Assembly (NCBI RefSeq): GCF_026012395.1
Contig: NZ_BRZA01000002.1
Location: 186,001 to 250,000, forward strand
Source: Lysinibacillus piscis
GTDB lineage: Bacteria > Bacillota > Bacilli > Bacillales_A > Planococcaceae
Direction of reading: 5' to 3'
DNA length: 64,000 nucleotides
Numbering within the stretch: the stretch's first letter is position 1; the number at the start of each line of letters is the position of its first letter. Position numbers and translations under genes: made by a program. Positions 18,251-28,014 of this stretch are shown in pieces. The notes beneath the pieces are model-generated. The model worked only from the letters and a program-made list of their open reading frames with translations. It did no database searches and was not told the DNA's origin.

Positions 18251-18278
18251 TTCACCTTTTCATTTAATGTGATATACT
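18251..18278 (+). promoter_or_regulatory. gapB promoter with CcpN-like operator over the -10 box
   Basis: TTCACC (18251-18256), a 16-base spacer and TATACT (18273-18278) form the promoter. The eleven bases TGTGATATACT at 18268-18278 fit the consensus reported for CcpN, TRTGHYATAYW, at every position and cover the -10 region. In B. subtilis CcpN represses gapB under glycolytic conditions, so the same logic is likely here. Confidence 0.6.
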
Positions 18279-18334
18279 AATGAACATAAAGTATATCGTA
18301 AACCTTAACATTTACTCATAGGGGGATTTTATAA

Positions 18335-19357
18335 ATGACAGTATCAGTTGCTATTAATGGATTTGGGCGTATTGGAAGAATGGTATTCCGCCAAGCTGTG
18401 ATGAAGGATGATGTAAATATTGTAGCCATCAATGCATGTTATCCTGCTGAAACGTTAGCACATTTAATAAAGTATGACACAAATCACGGGATATTTGAGG
18501 GTACGGTTGAGCCAGCTGGAGACGCTTTGATTGTTAATGGCAAACGTGTGCAAATTATTAGTGAGCGTGATCCATTGCAATGTCCATGGGCGACAATGGG
18601 CGTAGACATCGTGATTGAAGCAACTGGTAAATTTAATGCACGTGAAAAAGCAGCAATGCACTTGGAGGCAGGCGCAAAAAAGGTCATTTTAACAGCACCA
18701 GGTAAAAACGAAGATGTGACAATTGTGTTAGGTGTGAATGATGACCAATTGGATATTGCTAAACATGATATCATTTCTAATGCATCTTGTACGACAAACT
18801 GTTTAGCACCTGTTGCAAAAGTGTTAAATGATGCGTTCGGTATTGAAAATGGATTAATGACAACGGTTCATGCTTATACAAATGATCAAAAAAACCTAGA
18901 TAACCCACACAAAGACTTACGTCGTGCACGTGGCTGTGCGCAATCGATTATTCCAACATCAACAGGTGCGGCGAAAGCATTGAAATTGGTGTTACCTGAA
19001 TTAGAGGGAAAAATTCACGGTATGGCACTGCGTGTACCAACGCCAAATGTGTCATTAGTAGACCTTGTTGTAGATGTTCAAAAAGATGTTACGGTGGATG
19101 AGGTAAATGCTGCATTTGTGAAAGCTGCAACAGAAGGGCCGATGAAGGGCATTTTAAATTTCTCTGTAGAACCTTTAGTATCATCTGACTATAATACAAC
19201 GACGTATTCATCTACAGTGGACGGTCTATCTACTATTGTGATGGGTAATCGTAAAGTGAAGGTACTTGCATGGTATGATAATGAGTGGGGCTACTCTGCA
19301 CGTGTTGTGGAATTAGTAGTCAAAGTAGCAAATGCATTAGAAGTGGTAAACGCTTAA
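18335..19357 (+). CDS. gapB: Gluconeogenic glyceraldehyde-3-phosphate dehydrogenase
   Basis: The 340-residue enzyme has the Rossmann start [13 protein letters not shown] and catalytic Cys152 in SNASCTTNC. The acidic residue after the second strand that favours NAD in glycolytic GapA is missing (AINACYP), which is the GapB pattern and implies NADP use in gluconeogenesis. It matches B. subtilis GapB through [21 protein letters not shown] and WYDNEWGYS. The speD gene that follows gapB in B. subtilis is absent; a terminator and then nrdR come next. The promoter carries a CcpN-like box. Confidence 0.93.
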   Translation: MTVSVAINGFGRIGRMVFRQAVMKDDVNIVAINACYPAETLAHLIKYDTNHGIFEGTVEPAGDALIVNGKRVQIISERDPLQCPWATMGVDIVIEATGKFNAREKAAMHLEAGAKKVILTAPGKNEDVTIVLGVNDDQLDIAKHDIISNASCTTNCLAPVAKVLNDAFGIENGLMTTVHAYTNDQKNLDNPHKDLRRARGCAQSIIPTSTGAAKALKLVLPELEGKIHGMALRVPTPNVSLVDLVVDVQKDVTVDEVNAAFVKAATEGPMKGILNFSVEPLVSSDYNTTTYSSTVDGLSTIVMGNRKVKVLAWYDNEWGYSARVVELVVKVANALEVVNA

Positions 19358-19362
19358 GAATG

Positions 19363-19406
19363 AATGCACATTGAAATCTAAATGGTTTCAGTGTGCATTT
19401 TTTGTT
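19363..19406 (+). terminator. Intrinsic terminator after gapB
   Basis: AATGCACATTGAAA (19363-19376) pairs with TTTCAGTGTGCATT (19386-19399), with one G-T pair, followed by TTTTTG. Confidence 0.85.
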
Positions 19407-19557
19407 ATGCTATATACTTGTCGTTTTTTATAATAATAGGCGCACAAAATAAATGATGAAAGTTCAATTTGTGTAAATGGTAAGGCACTTTTCTTCAGTA
19501 GTGTAAATTTGTTATAATAGGCATATTAAATTGTTGTGAAATCAGGAGAGGTAATAT

Positions 19558-20025
19558 ATGAGATGTCCATCTTGCCAATTCAATGGCACAAGAGTTGTGG
19601 ATTCAAGACCAGTAGATGATAATAAAGAAATACGGAGACGACGTGAATGCGAGTCATGTGGCTTTCGGTTTACGACGTTTGAAAAAATTGAGGAAACGCC
19701 ATTAATTGTTGTGAAAAAGGATGGCTCACGCGAGGAGTTTAGCCGTGAAAAGGTACTTCGTGGGCTTATTCGTGCATGTGAAAAACGTCCAGTGGCATTA
19801 GATGTACTAGAGACATTGGTCATGGCGATTGAAAAAGACTTGCGCCGTATTGGCAATGCGGAAGTTCGTTCAGAGGATGTGGGTGAGATGGTTATGGACC
19901 GTTTAGCCAAAATTGACGAGGTAGCCTATGTGCGTTTTGCATCTGTGTACCGTCAATTTAAAGATATATCGGTTTTTATTGATGAAATTAAAGATATTGT
20001 ACAACGTCAAACAGAGCAAAAATAG
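19558..20025 (+). CDS. nrdR: Transcriptional repressor NrdR
   Basis: The 155-residue regulator represses ribonucleotide reductase genes in response to ATP/dATP. The N-terminal zinc ribbon uses C3, C6, C31 and C34, followed by an ATP-cone domain (about 49-139, [21 protein letters not shown]). Length is standard. AGGAGAGG lies about nine bases before the ATG, and a TATAAT-like -10 (19513-19518) lies upstream. dnaB starts 23 bases after its stop, as in B. subtilis, so the three genes nrdR-dnaB-dnaI likely form an operon. Confidence 0.95.
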   Translation: MRCPSCQFNGTRVVDSRPVDDNKEIRRRRECESCGFRFTTFEKIEETPLIVVKKDGSREEFSREKVLRGLIRACEKRPVALDVLETLVMAIEKDLRRIGNAEVRSEDVGEMVMDRLAKIDEVAYVRFASVYRQFKDISVFIDEIKDIVQRQTEQK

Positions 20026-20048
20026 TCGAAAAGAGAGGGGGAATGACG

Positions 20049-21428
20049 GTGAGACAGCTGTATAAGGAATTGCAGCCAGCAGATGCTTTCGATATTCGTC
20101 TTCCCCATATGCTTTCTACACAGGAACGTCAACTAATTACCTTATTTTATCAGCCGTTAACAGGGGCAGAGCCAATTAGTCTTTATTTGACGTTATGGGC
20201 AGAAGGTGAGCAGGTAATAAGGCAACCGATGACACATTATTATTTAATGAATGTGCTTGGTCTGCCGATTGGTAAAATATTTGAGGCACGTATTACATTA
20301 GAAGCAATCGGTTTAGTGCGTACATGGAAAAAAGAAACAGCGGAACAACGTCATTTTTTATATGAATTAATGCGTCCGCTTGATGCCGAAAATTTTATGA
20401 AAGATCCACTACTATCGATGTTTTTATTTAATAAAATAGGTGAGCAAGCATATCGAAAGCTGCGTCAACGATTTATTGTACCACCGAGAGAAGGCGAATT
20501 TCAGGAGGTATCTAGAGCATTTATTGATGTATTTAAACCTGTTAATGCGCAGATTCCAGCAGACTTGCAAATAGTGACTCAACGTGATGGGGAGCAGCCA
20601 AAAAATTATCCATTTTATGTGGAGCAATTTGATTTTGAATTACTGAAGGCTGGCTTGTCAGAGCAATTAGTGCCAGCAAGTTTATTGACAGTAGATATTC
20701 GTGAGATGATTGCTAAAATTGCCTTTTTATATCATTTGAATGCATTGGATATGCAGAAGGTTGTCATTTTAGCGCTGGATGATGATTTAGGTATTTCTAA
20801 GGAGCGTTTACGCAAGGCAGCAGCCGATTTTTATAAACTTACGGTATCGAAAGAGTCACCAAAGTTAGAAAAAGTGAATACAGCAATACCACCATCAATC
20901 GAGCAGAATGGCATTAAGACAAAAGAGCAAGAGCTCCAGCACTATTTAGAAACGACGCCACCTGTACAAGTGTTGCGTGACATCAATAATGGAAAAGAGC
21001 CATTACCAACGTCGATTCAGCTTGCTGAAAATTTAATTGTTCAGCATGGAATGCCAATCGGTGTTGTGAATGCCTTACTAGAGTACGTGATGCTGACAAC
21101 GGATATGAAATTGCCAAAGAAATATGTTGAAACAATTGCTGACCATTGGGGACGTAAAAATATCCAAACCGCCAAACAGGCAATGGAATTAGCTCGTCAG
21201 GAGCATGATAAATATACGACGTGGAAAAATAGCCCACAAACAACAACGCCGAAAAAAAACACATATGCTAAAAATCAGAAGCGAAGAGAAGAAAAAGTGC
21301 CTGATTGGTTTTATAAAAGAAATGAAAAGTCCGAGGAAACGTCACAAAATGACCAGATGGATTTTGAAACAGAAAGACAAAAAATGCTTGAAAAATTAGG
21401 GAATATACAAAATAAGGTAGGTGAATGA
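20049..21428 (+). CDS. dnaB: Replication initiation and membrane attachment protein DnaB
   Basis: The Firmicutes DnaB helicase co-loader (about 459 residues) works with DnaD and DnaI to load the replicative helicase at oriC. The sequence shows the N-terminal winged-helix/DDBH1 part (about 1-250) and a DDBH2 domain (about 300-395, with LAENLIVQHGMPIGVVNALLEYVM), then a charged Lys/Glu tail. An ATG at 20043 is only two bases after the AGAGGGG ribosome site; the GTG at 20049 is better spaced and is preferred, a difference of two residues. The gene overlaps dnaI by four bases. Confidence 0.9.
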   Translation: MRQLYKELQPADAFDIRLPHMLSTQERQLITLFYQPLTGAEPISLYLTLWAEGEQVIRQPMTHYYLMNVLGLPIGKIFEARITLEAIGLVRTWKKETAEQRHFLYELMRPLDAENFMKDPLLSMFLFNKIGEQAYRKLRQRFIVPPREGEFQEVSRAFIDVFKPVNAQIPADLQIVTQRDGEQPKNYPFYVEQFDFELLKAGLSEQLVPASLLTVDIREMIAKIAFLYHLNALDMQKVVILALDDDLGISKERLRKAAADFYKLTVSKESPKLEKVNTAIPPSIEQNGIKTKEQELQHYLETTPPVQVLRDINNGKEPLPTSIQLAENLIVQHGMPIGVVNALLEYVMLTTDMKLPKKYVETIADHWGRKNIQTAKQAMELARQEHDKYTTWKNSPQTTTPKKNTYAKNQKRREEKVPDWFYKRNEKSEETSQNDQMDFETERQKMLEKLGNIQNKVGE

Positions 21429-22369
21429 CCATCGAACCTATTAATGGACCATTAAAAAGAGCAATTAACGTCCCGTCATTTCAAGAACGATATGAGGCGA
21501 TGCGTCAAGAAATTTTAGCACATCCACATGTTCAAGCATTTTTAACACAACATAAGGATGAATTGAGCCGTGAAACAATCGAACGCAATTTACCCAAGTT
21601 ACATGAGTTTATTAGTCAATCTACTGTATGCTGTGGCTGTGACAATACAGAAAATTGCACGAATTATTTAAAAGGCTTTGTGCCAACATTACGTGTTGTA
21701 CGAAATACAGTCGAAATTGATTATGTGCAATGTGAGCAAAAAATACGAGAAGATGAGCGGCGAGATGTAGCGAAAATGATTGCTAGTATGCATATGCCAA
21801 AAGACGTACTTCAAGCAACATTAAGTGATTTATATATTGATGATCGTTTGCGAATGGATATTGCGAATAAAGCGACTGATTTTCTTGATATGACGGTAGC
21901 GACAGGACAACTTCCGAAGAAAGGCTTTTATTTGCATGGACAGTTTGGTGTAGGGAAATCCTTTGTTTTAGGTGCACTAGCTAATGAGTTAGCTAAAATA
22001 AAAATCCGCTCTGTGGTTGTGTTTGTTCCTGAATTTTTACGAGAAATGAAAAATGCAATTGGTGATAATACATTGAATGAAAAAATTGATTATATCAAAA
22101 AAGCACCTGTCTTAATGCTAGACGACTTAGGAGCAGAAACGATGACTGCATGGACACGTGATGAAATTTTAGGAACGATTTTTCATTACCGAATGGCTGA
22201 ACAATTACCTACGTTTATTACATCGAATTTTGATTATGATGGCTTGGAGCACCATTTGGCACAATCTCAAAAAGGCGATATTGAGGTAGTGAAGGCAGGG
22301 CGAATTATGGAGCGTATTAAAGCTTTGACCATACCAATTGAAATGCGTGGTAAAAATCGTCGATTGTAA
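21425..22369 (+). CDS. dnaI: Helicase loader DnaI
   Basis: The 314-residue AAA+ protein loads the replicative helicase. The N-terminal domain (about 1-110) carries a cysteine cluster (C69, C70, C72, C78) that binds zinc in DnaI. The ATPase part has Walker A GQFGVGKS (172-179), Walker B VLMLDDLGAE and sensor-1 TFITSN. It is coupled to dnaB by an ATGA overlap. The sporulation-related ytxB/ytxC genes that follow in B. subtilis are absent; a promoter and T-box for thrS follow instead. Confidence 0.94.
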   Translation: MTIEPINGPLKRAINVPSFQERYEAMRQEILAHPHVQAFLTQHKDELSRETIERNLPKLHEFISQSTVCCGCDNTENCTNYLKGFVPTLRVVRNTVEIDYVQCEQKIREDERRDVAKMIASMHMPKDVLQATLSDLYIDDRLRMDIANKATDFLDMTVATGQLPKKGFYLHGQFGVGKSFVLGALANELAKIKIRSVVVFVPEFLREMKNAIGDNTLNEKIDYIKKAPVLMLDDLGAETMTAWTRDEILGTIFHYRMAEQLPTFITSNFDYDGLEHHLAQSQKGDIEVVKAGRIMERIKALTIPIEMRGKNRRL

Positions 22370-22378
22370 TTTTGTCAG

Positions 22379-22407
22379 TTGCATTTTCGAGCAATCGAGC
22401 GTATACT
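22379..22407 (+). promoter_or_regulatory. Promoter of the thrS T-box transcript
   Basis: TTGCAT (22379-22384) and TATACT (22402-22407) are separated by 17 bases, placing the start near 22414, just before the T-box leader. Confidence 0.65.
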
Positions 22408-22439
22408 GACACATATACAAATACTAAATATCAATATGC

Positions 22440-22676
22440 ATGGATGAGGACATGAATGTTGTGTAACGGCTACAAGAGAGGGAAGGCATTGGCTGAAAAC
22501 TTCCTAGTGAGAGCACATCATTTACTACCTACTGAGCAGCGAAAAGGATAATGTTTCGCCGGTCCCTAGCCCGTTAGCTAGCCTTGAGCTTCGTCTGACT
22601 TTTAGAGTCGGAAGGAAGAAGGGTGGAACCACGAGCATATGCTTCGTCCCTTTTATAGGGATGGAGCTTTTTTATT
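22440..22676 (+). promoter_or_regulatory. T-box leader of thrS (threonine)
   Basis: The T-box core AGGGTGGAACCACG is at 22620-22633, with a UGGA bulge that would pair with a tRNA ending UCCA, and is followed by a terminator with a T-run at 22667-22673. Aligning it with the pheS leader places ACC (22527-22529), a threonine codon, where the specifier sits. Uncharged tRNA-Thr should favour the antiterminator and allow thrS transcription. Confidence 0.9.
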
Positions 22677-22717
22677 TTCTATAAGCTGTATATGTATAAA
22701 AGAAGGAGTGCGAAAAA

Positions 22718-24649
22718 ATGACAGATATGATTCAATTAACATTTCCAGATGGCGCAGTAAAGGAATTTGCAAAAGGCACATCGACTGATGATGTCGCATT
22801 ATCAATTAGCCCAGGCTTACGCAAAAAAGCGTATGCAGGGAAAGTCAATGGTGTGCTCGTTGATTTAAAAACACCAATTGAAGAAGATGCAGCGATTGCG
22901 ATTATTACACAGGATGATGCAGAAGCACTTGAAATTTTGCGTCACTCTACAGCGCATTTAACAGCGCAAGCAGTAAAGCGTTTATTCCCAGATGCGAAGC
23001 TAGGTATCGGGCCAGTCATTGATAATGGTTTCTATTATGATATCGATTCACCAACACCAATTACTGTGGAAGATTTACCAGCAATTGAAAAAGAAATGAA
23101 AAAAATCATTGCGGAAAACTTAGAAATTGAACGTAAAAATGTGAGCCGTGCAGAGGCACAAGCGATTTATGAGGAAGTTGGCGATGAATACAAACTAGAA
23201 TTATTAGAAGCGATTCCTGCTGATGAGCAAGTATCTATTTATTACCAAGGTGAGTTTTTTGACCTTTGTCGTGGTATTCATGCACCATCGACTGGTAAAC
23301 TACGTGAATTCAAGTTATTATCATTAGCTGGCGCTTATTGGAGAGGGAATTCTGACAATAAAATGCTACAACGTATTTACGGTACAGCATTCTTCAAAAA
23401 AGAAGAATTAAAGCATCATCTACAAATGTTAGAGGAAGCAAAAGAGCGTGACCACCGTAAAATTGGGAAAGAATTAGAGTTATTTATGACTTCTCAAACA
23501 GTGGGGCAAGGTTTACCGCTATGGTTGCCAAATGGTGCAACAATTCGTCGTACAATTGAACGTTATATTGTAGATAAAGAAGTATCATTAGGCTATAAGC
23601 ATGTATATACACCAGTACTTGGTTCAAAAAAATTGTATGAAACTTCAGGACACTGGGGTCACTATCAAGATGGTATGTTCCCGCCGATGGAAATGGACAA
23701 CGAGACATTAGTATTACGTCCAATGAACTGCCCACACCATATGATGATCTTTAAAAATGGCTTACACTCATATCGTCATTTACCAATCCGTATTGCGGAG
23801 CTTGGTACAATGCACCGTTATGAAATGAGTGGTGCTGTATCTGGTCTACAGCGTGTACGTGGGATGACTTTAAATGATGCGCATATTTTTGTTCGTCCAG
23901 ACCAAATTAAAGCTGAATTCAAAAAAGTAGTTGAATTAATTTTAGAAGTGTATAAAGATTTCGATATTAATGATTACTCATTCCGCTTATCTTACCGTGA
24001 TCCGAACAATAAAGAAAAGTACTTCGATGACGATGAAATGTGGGAAACAGCACAAGCCATGCTGAAAGAAACAATGGATGAGCTAGGTTTAGATTACTTT
24101 GAGGCAGAGGACGAAGCGGCGTTCTACGGTCCGAAATTAGACGTACAAGTGAAAACAGCGATTGGTAAGGAAGAAACATTATCAACAGCACAGCTTGACT
24201 TCTTGTTACCACAGCGCTTTGAGCTTTCTTACATTGGTGAAGATGGTCAGCCACAGCGTCCAGTTGTCATCCACCGTGGTGTTGTATCTACAATGGAACG
24301 TTTTGTAGCCTTCTTAATTGAAGAATACAAAGGCGCATTCCCAACTTGGTTAGCACCTGTACAAGTGGAAATTATCCCTGTATCCAATGCCGTACACTAC
24401 GATTACGCAAAACAAATCGAAGAACAATTAATGGCAGTTGGTGTACGTGTGGAAATGGATGATCGTGAAGAAAAACTTGGCTATAAAATCCGTGAAGCGC
24501 AAATGAAGAAAATTCCGTATATGCTGGTCATTGGAGATAAAGAAGTGGAATCAAACGGTGTCAATGTACGTCGTTATGGCTCAAAAGATTCAGAAACAGT
24601 GAGCTTTGAGGACTTCTTAAATGGTTTGAAAGATGAAGTAAAGAAATAA
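22718..24649 (+). CDS. thrS: Threonyl-tRNA synthetase
   Basis: The 643-residue class II synthetase has an N-terminal TGS domain (about 1-65), the editing/SAD domain with [16 protein letters not shown], a catalytic core with motif 2 and the zinc site around [12 protein letters not shown], motif 3 [17 protein letters not shown], and the anticodon-binding domain at the end (about 535-640). Length matches the B. subtilis enzyme. AGAAGGAG precedes the ATG. Expression is set by the T-box upstream. Confidence 0.97.
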   Translation: MTDMIQLTFPDGAVKEFAKGTSTDDVALSISPGLRKKAYAGKVNGVLVDLKTPIEEDAAIAIITQDDAEALEILRHSTAHLTAQAVKRLFPDAKLGIGPVIDNGFYYDIDSPTPITVEDLPAIEKEMKKIIAENLEIERKNVSRAEAQAIYEEVGDEYKLELLEAIPADEQVSIYYQGEFFDLCRGIHAPSTGKLREFKLLSLAGAYWRGNSDNKMLQRIYGTAFFKKEELKHHLQMLEEAKERDHRKIGKELELFMTSQTVGQGLPLWLPNGATIRRTIERYIVDKEVSLGYKHVYTPVLGSKKLYETSGHWGHYQDGMFPPMEMDNETLVLRPMNCPHHMMIFKNGLHSYRHLPIRIAELGTMHRYEMSGAVSGLQRVRGMTLNDAHIFVRPDQIKAEFKKVVELILEVYKDFDINDYSFRLSYRDPNNKEKYFDDDEMWETAQAMLKETMDELGLDYFEAEDEAAFYGPKLDVQVKTAIGKEETLSTAQLDFLLPQRFELSYIGEDGQPQRPVVIHRGVVSTMERFVAFLIEEYKGAFPTWLAPVQVEIIPVSNAVHYDYAKQIEEQLMAVGVRVEMDDREEKLGYKIREAQMKKIPYMLVIGDKEVESNGVNVRRYGSKDSETVSFEDFLNGLKDEVKK

Positions 24650-24652
24650 ATA

Positions 24653-24692
24653 TGAAAACAGCTCTCAAGTGTTACTGGGGGCTGTTTTAATT
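24653..24692 (+). terminator. Intrinsic terminator after thrS
   Basis: AAAACAGCTC pairs with GGGCTGTTTT (one G-T pair) and runs into TTTTG. It separates thrS from the AT-rich decayed region. The 260 bases after it, up to 24954, hold no gene; a TTGTTA/TATAAA promoter-like pair occurs near 24890-24915. Confidence 0.75.
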
Positions 24693-24954
24693 TTGTTTTC
24701 AGTCATTTTAGTATTTATATGGTTATTATTTTAACTAAATTCTCCTTTTTTCCATGAGATAAATGTATATAATTAATAATAAAAAAAATGTGCGTATCAA
24801 AAGATTGATAACCATATTCGAAATAGGAATTTGGAAAAAATAGTGACATATATTTTATTACAGAATGTTTTTGGTGGCTATAAATTTTGTTAAACCTTCT
24901 GTTGTTATAAAAAAGAATAAAGTGGTACATGTAAAACAAGGAAGGTGATTATAA

Positions 24955-26073
24955 CTGTCTTTAATTAAGAAAAGTATTATTAAAAATATTTTAGAATATA
25001 GTGAAATCAAAAAATATAACAATGTTACGGGTTTAGGTAATATAGCTAAGAATTTTGCAATTTCAATTGTGAATCAATTATCGTTAGGGAAATAAGGTAT
25101 TTATGTATTTTGTAAAGAATTCATCGAGATTTATTGTATATATGATGCATTATTTGAAATCGTACACTCAATATTGAATAAAATATAAAAACATTGTCTA
25201 GGAATTATAAATTATGGCGGTTTTGTTTGTAATGAGTTGCTTGAAATTTATGATAGTGAGCTTAATGTGCTATGTTTACAGGGGAAATATTATGATTATA
25301 CTAAACCAATAGATTTTAGCGTTCTTTTAATGAATACAATATTTGATTAGCCAACTGATTTTGATAAATCACATTATATTTGGGAAATTAGTTTCGAACC
25401 GATTATATATATGGATATTTTCTATTATTAACCCCTATATATATCCAATTATTCACCTGAACATGTAAAACATTCAAAAATAAAATACATAAATTGAATT
25501 CTTATCCTTTAAGTTAAGGAGAATAGGGATATCTCATTTCAAGAAAATCCAGATGAGCATTTATTTATAAATACAAAATATAAATGACCTGAAGAAAAGA
25601 TATTCTTATAAAATCAAAGCAAATAAATATGGTTCTATCAGCAAAAAAATGAGGATCTATGGGAATTATATTATTTATATATTTTATTCTCAGAACTTTA
25701 TATACTATCTTGAATATACTTTGATAGAACCAATATTTTTCTTACTAGATTAATGAAGATAAAGGTTGTTTAAAATTTTTATAATAGCTCTGAAAACACA
25801 TATGCTATGACTAAAGCACAATAATAAGAATAAAAGACAAGACTTGTTTAAGAACCAGAACCTACTACACACTCATATAGATTGATTTATAAAAGTGTTG
25901 GGTGGTCGAAATTTAAAAAATGATGAGTGTTTAAAAAGTGGATGAATGAAGGGAAGTGTCAAGATAAAATAATGAATTTGATTGGCAACATTTTTAATTA
26001 AGCTGAGATATGTTTTGAAAAAAGAATAACTTATTATAAAAAATACATAAAAATGATTGAAATTAAATTTTAA
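24955..26073 (+). pseudogene. Stop-riddled but frame-intact dead gene, family unknown
   Basis: A single frame runs 372 codons from a CTG at 24955, with an AAGGAAGGTGATT ribosome-like site just before it, to a TAA at 26071. It contains 18 internal stops: TAA at 25093, 25186, 25429, 25510, 25609, 25624, 25771, 25822, 25825, 25831, 25849, 25999; TAG at 25348; TGA at 25495, 25585, 25711, 25921, 25924. Between stops the reading stays protein-like (for example INYGGFVCNELLEIYDSEL, SYRLIYKSVGWSKFKK, FKKWMNEGKCQDKIMNLIG). No indel breaks the frame. Reading TAA/TAG as Gln and TGA as Trp gives plausible local sequence, as expected from C-to-T and G-to-A changes. The DNA is far more AT-rich than its neighbours, suggesting acquired DNA. 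I do not recognise the family. Confidence 0.65.
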
Positions 26074-26104
26074 TCATGGTATTCTTAATAAGGTTAATGA
26101 ATAC

Positions 26105-26256
26105 AAAAGTTTGTGGTTGAAGTAGAGGCTGCCCGCTTCTCACCTGATACAACGCTCTAAGCTGTGAACAGGTATGACACGTTGAATTGTTTTGCGCACA
26201 CTTGCGCATGCACATATAGCGGGCGGACATCTTCAAAGTGTCCGTCCTTTTTTTAT
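26105..26256 (+). promoter_or_regulatory. L20-type leader with terminator before infC
   Basis: A structured leader precedes infC-rpmI-rplT and ends in a hairpin (about 26221-26247: GGCGGACA arm with TGTCCGTCC arm) followed by a T-run. B. subtilis controls the same operon by L20 binding to a leader of this layout and causing early termination. The position and terminator support the same mechanism; the L20-binding fold was not verified. Confidence 0.6.
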
Positions 26257-26341
26257 GGACATGACAAGAGGATGTACCGTTCAACCGGGCAAGGCTTTGC
26301 CCAAACCATGTATTCGCGACAATTCTTGGAGGTGGATTACT

Positions 26342-26860
26342 ATTAGCAAAGACATGTATGTAAACGAAGGCATTCGCGCACGTGAACTTCGATTAATCGA
26401 TCACAATGGTGACCAGCTTGGTGTAAAGACACGTAATGAAGCGTTAGAAATTGCCACTCGTGTAAACTTGGATCTTGTCCTTGTGGCCCCTCAAGCCAAG
26501 CCGCCAGTCGCACGTATCATGGACTATGGTAAATTTAAGTTTGAACAGCAAAAGAAAGACCGTGAAATTCGTAAAAATCAAAAGGTTATCGTTGTGAAAG
26601 AGGTTCGTTTGAGCCCAACAATTGATGAGCATGATTTCCAAACGAAATTGCGTAATGCGATTAAATTCCTTGAAAAAGGCGATAAAGTAAAATGTAGCAT
26701 ACGTTTCAAAGGTCGTGCGATTACACACAAAGAAATTGGTCAGCGTGTATTAGATCGTTTTGCTGAAGCTTGTGCTGAAGTATCGACGGTTGAACAAAAA
26801 CCGAAGATGGAAGGCCGTAGCATGTTTTTAGTTCTTCAACCAAAGAACGAAAAACAATAA
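26342..26860 (+). CDS. infC: Translation initiation factor IF-3, AUU start
   Basis: The 172-residue factor keeps 30S subunits free and checks start codons. It shows [13 protein letters not shown], the N-to-C domain junction [20 protein letters not shown] and the C-terminal [15 protein letters not shown] and [11 protein letters not shown]. The start is taken as ATT at 26342, giving (M)SKD as in Geobacillus IF-3, with GGAGGTGG at 26328-26335. The first in-frame ATG (26354) would lose four conserved residues. A rare AUU start lets IF-3 limit its own translation. Another ATT at 26336 is in frame but too near the ribosome site. Confidence 0.93.
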   Translation: MSKDMYVNEGIRARELRLIDHNGDQLGVKTRNEALEIATRVNLDLVLVAPQAKPPVARIMDYGKFKFEQQKKDREIRKNQKVIVVKEVRLSPTIDEHDFQTKLRNAIKFLEKGDKVKCSIRFKGRAITHKEIGQRVLDRFAEACAEVSTVEQKPKMEGRSMFLVLQPKNEKQ

Positions 26861-26892
26861 TATTTAGTATCTAGTTTAGGAGGAAATCTGAC

Positions 26893-27093
26893 ATGCCAAA
26901 AATGAAAACTCACCGTGGAGCTGCGAAACGTTTCAAAAAAACAGGCTCAGGTAAATTAAAATTTGACCGTGCTTATGGTAGCCACTTATTTGCAAACAAA
27001 TCAACAAAGCAAAAACGTCACCTACGTAAAGCAAAAGTTGCCACTTCAGGCGATTTCAAACGCATCAAGTCTTTACTTGTTTACATGAAATAA
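26893..27093 (+). CDS. rpmI: 50S ribosomal protein L35
   Basis: The 66-residue, highly basic protein reads [20 protein letters not shown] at the start, the family signature, and has usual length. AGGAGG lies eleven bases before the ATG. It sits between infC and rplT in the standard order. Confidence 0.97.
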   Translation: MPKMKTHRGAAKRFKKTGSGKLKFDRAYGSHLFANKSTKQKRHLRKAKVATSGDFKRIKSLLVYMK

Positions 27094-27110
27094 TTGACTA
27101 TACAAAATAA

Positions 27111-27512
<402 letters not shown>

Positions 27513-27586
27513 TATTTGACTTTGTCAGATAGTATTTCTGTACCGAGTGCAACAGCAGTAGGTGCGAAATAATTTATAATAGTAAG

Positions 27587-27617
27587 GACTGATGGATTTT
27601 TCCATCAGTCTTTTTTC
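27587..27617 (+). terminator. Intrinsic terminator after rplT
   Basis: A 10-bp perfect stem GACTGATGGA (27587-27596 with 27601-27610) with a 4-nt loop and a T-run. Confidence 0.92.
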
Positions 27618-27635
27618 ATAGGGAGGCCAAATAGC

Positions 27636-27899
27636 ATGGCACAGGCATTATTAGCCTATATGACCATCGTATCCATTGTATTATTGACGATGATGGGATT
27701 GGATAAATCACGGGCAAAAAAACATGAGTGGCGTATTGCGGAGCGTACATTATTTGTTCTCGCAATTGCTGGTGGAGCAACAGGTGGCGTACTTGGTATG
27801 TATTTATTTCGACATAAAACACGTCATAATACGTTTGCTTTCGGTTTTCCATTGCTAGCAGCTATTCAAATTTTTATCCTTGTTCAATTATGGAATTAA
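27636..27899 (+). CDS. ysdA: DUF1294 family small membrane protein YsdA
   Basis: The 87-residue protein has three membrane segments: the first with a conserved MMGLDKSRAKKHEWRI tail, then the glycine-rich AIAGGATGGVLGMYLFRHKTRH, then a C-terminal one. This is the DUF1294 pattern, and the position after rplT is that of B. subtilis ysdA. Function is unknown. GGGAGG precedes the ATG. It lies just after the rplT terminator, so it probably depends on read-through or a weak promoter. Confidence 0.85.
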   Translation: MAQALLAYMTIVSIVLLTMMGLDKSRAKKHEWRIAERTLFVLAIAGGATGGVLGMYLFRHKTRHNTFAFGFPLLAAIQIFILVQLWN

Positions 27900-27935
27900 G
27901 GAATGAAAGAGGGCTTTGTAAGCAATCGATAGATG

Positions 27936-27993
27936 TTTATTGCGCGAAAGCATAGCGTCAGCGGCAAAAATTCGACACAATTTTGTTGCTGAC
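27936..27993. repeat. Diverged relative of the 46-bp repeat with hairpin
   Basis: The stretch GCGCGAAAGCATAGCGTCAG at 27942-27961 resembles part of the 46-bp tandem unit found at 44945-45223 (GCGAAAGC, then TAGCG, CAGC and GCAA in the same order). It is followed by a hairpin of 13 bp with G-T pairs (27957-27969 with 27981-27993). It lies in the gap between ysdA and the convergent ysdB. Confidence 0.45.
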
Positions 27994-28014
27994 AATGTAA
28001 AACAAGACACGTCC

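Noticed and set aside
24715..24939. 74-residue minus-strand frame after thrS
   Set aside because: AT-rich chance frame rich in Tyr/Phe/Ile/His with no ribosome site.
24955..26073. Gene translated with a reassigned genetic code
   Set aside because: TAA, TAG and TGA would all need new meanings while normal CAA and TGG codons occur in the same frame, and all neighbours use standard stops.
26192..26341. Upstream extension of infC by 50 codons
   Set aside because: It crosses the leader terminator and gives residues unlike any IF-3; the AUU start has the ribosome site.
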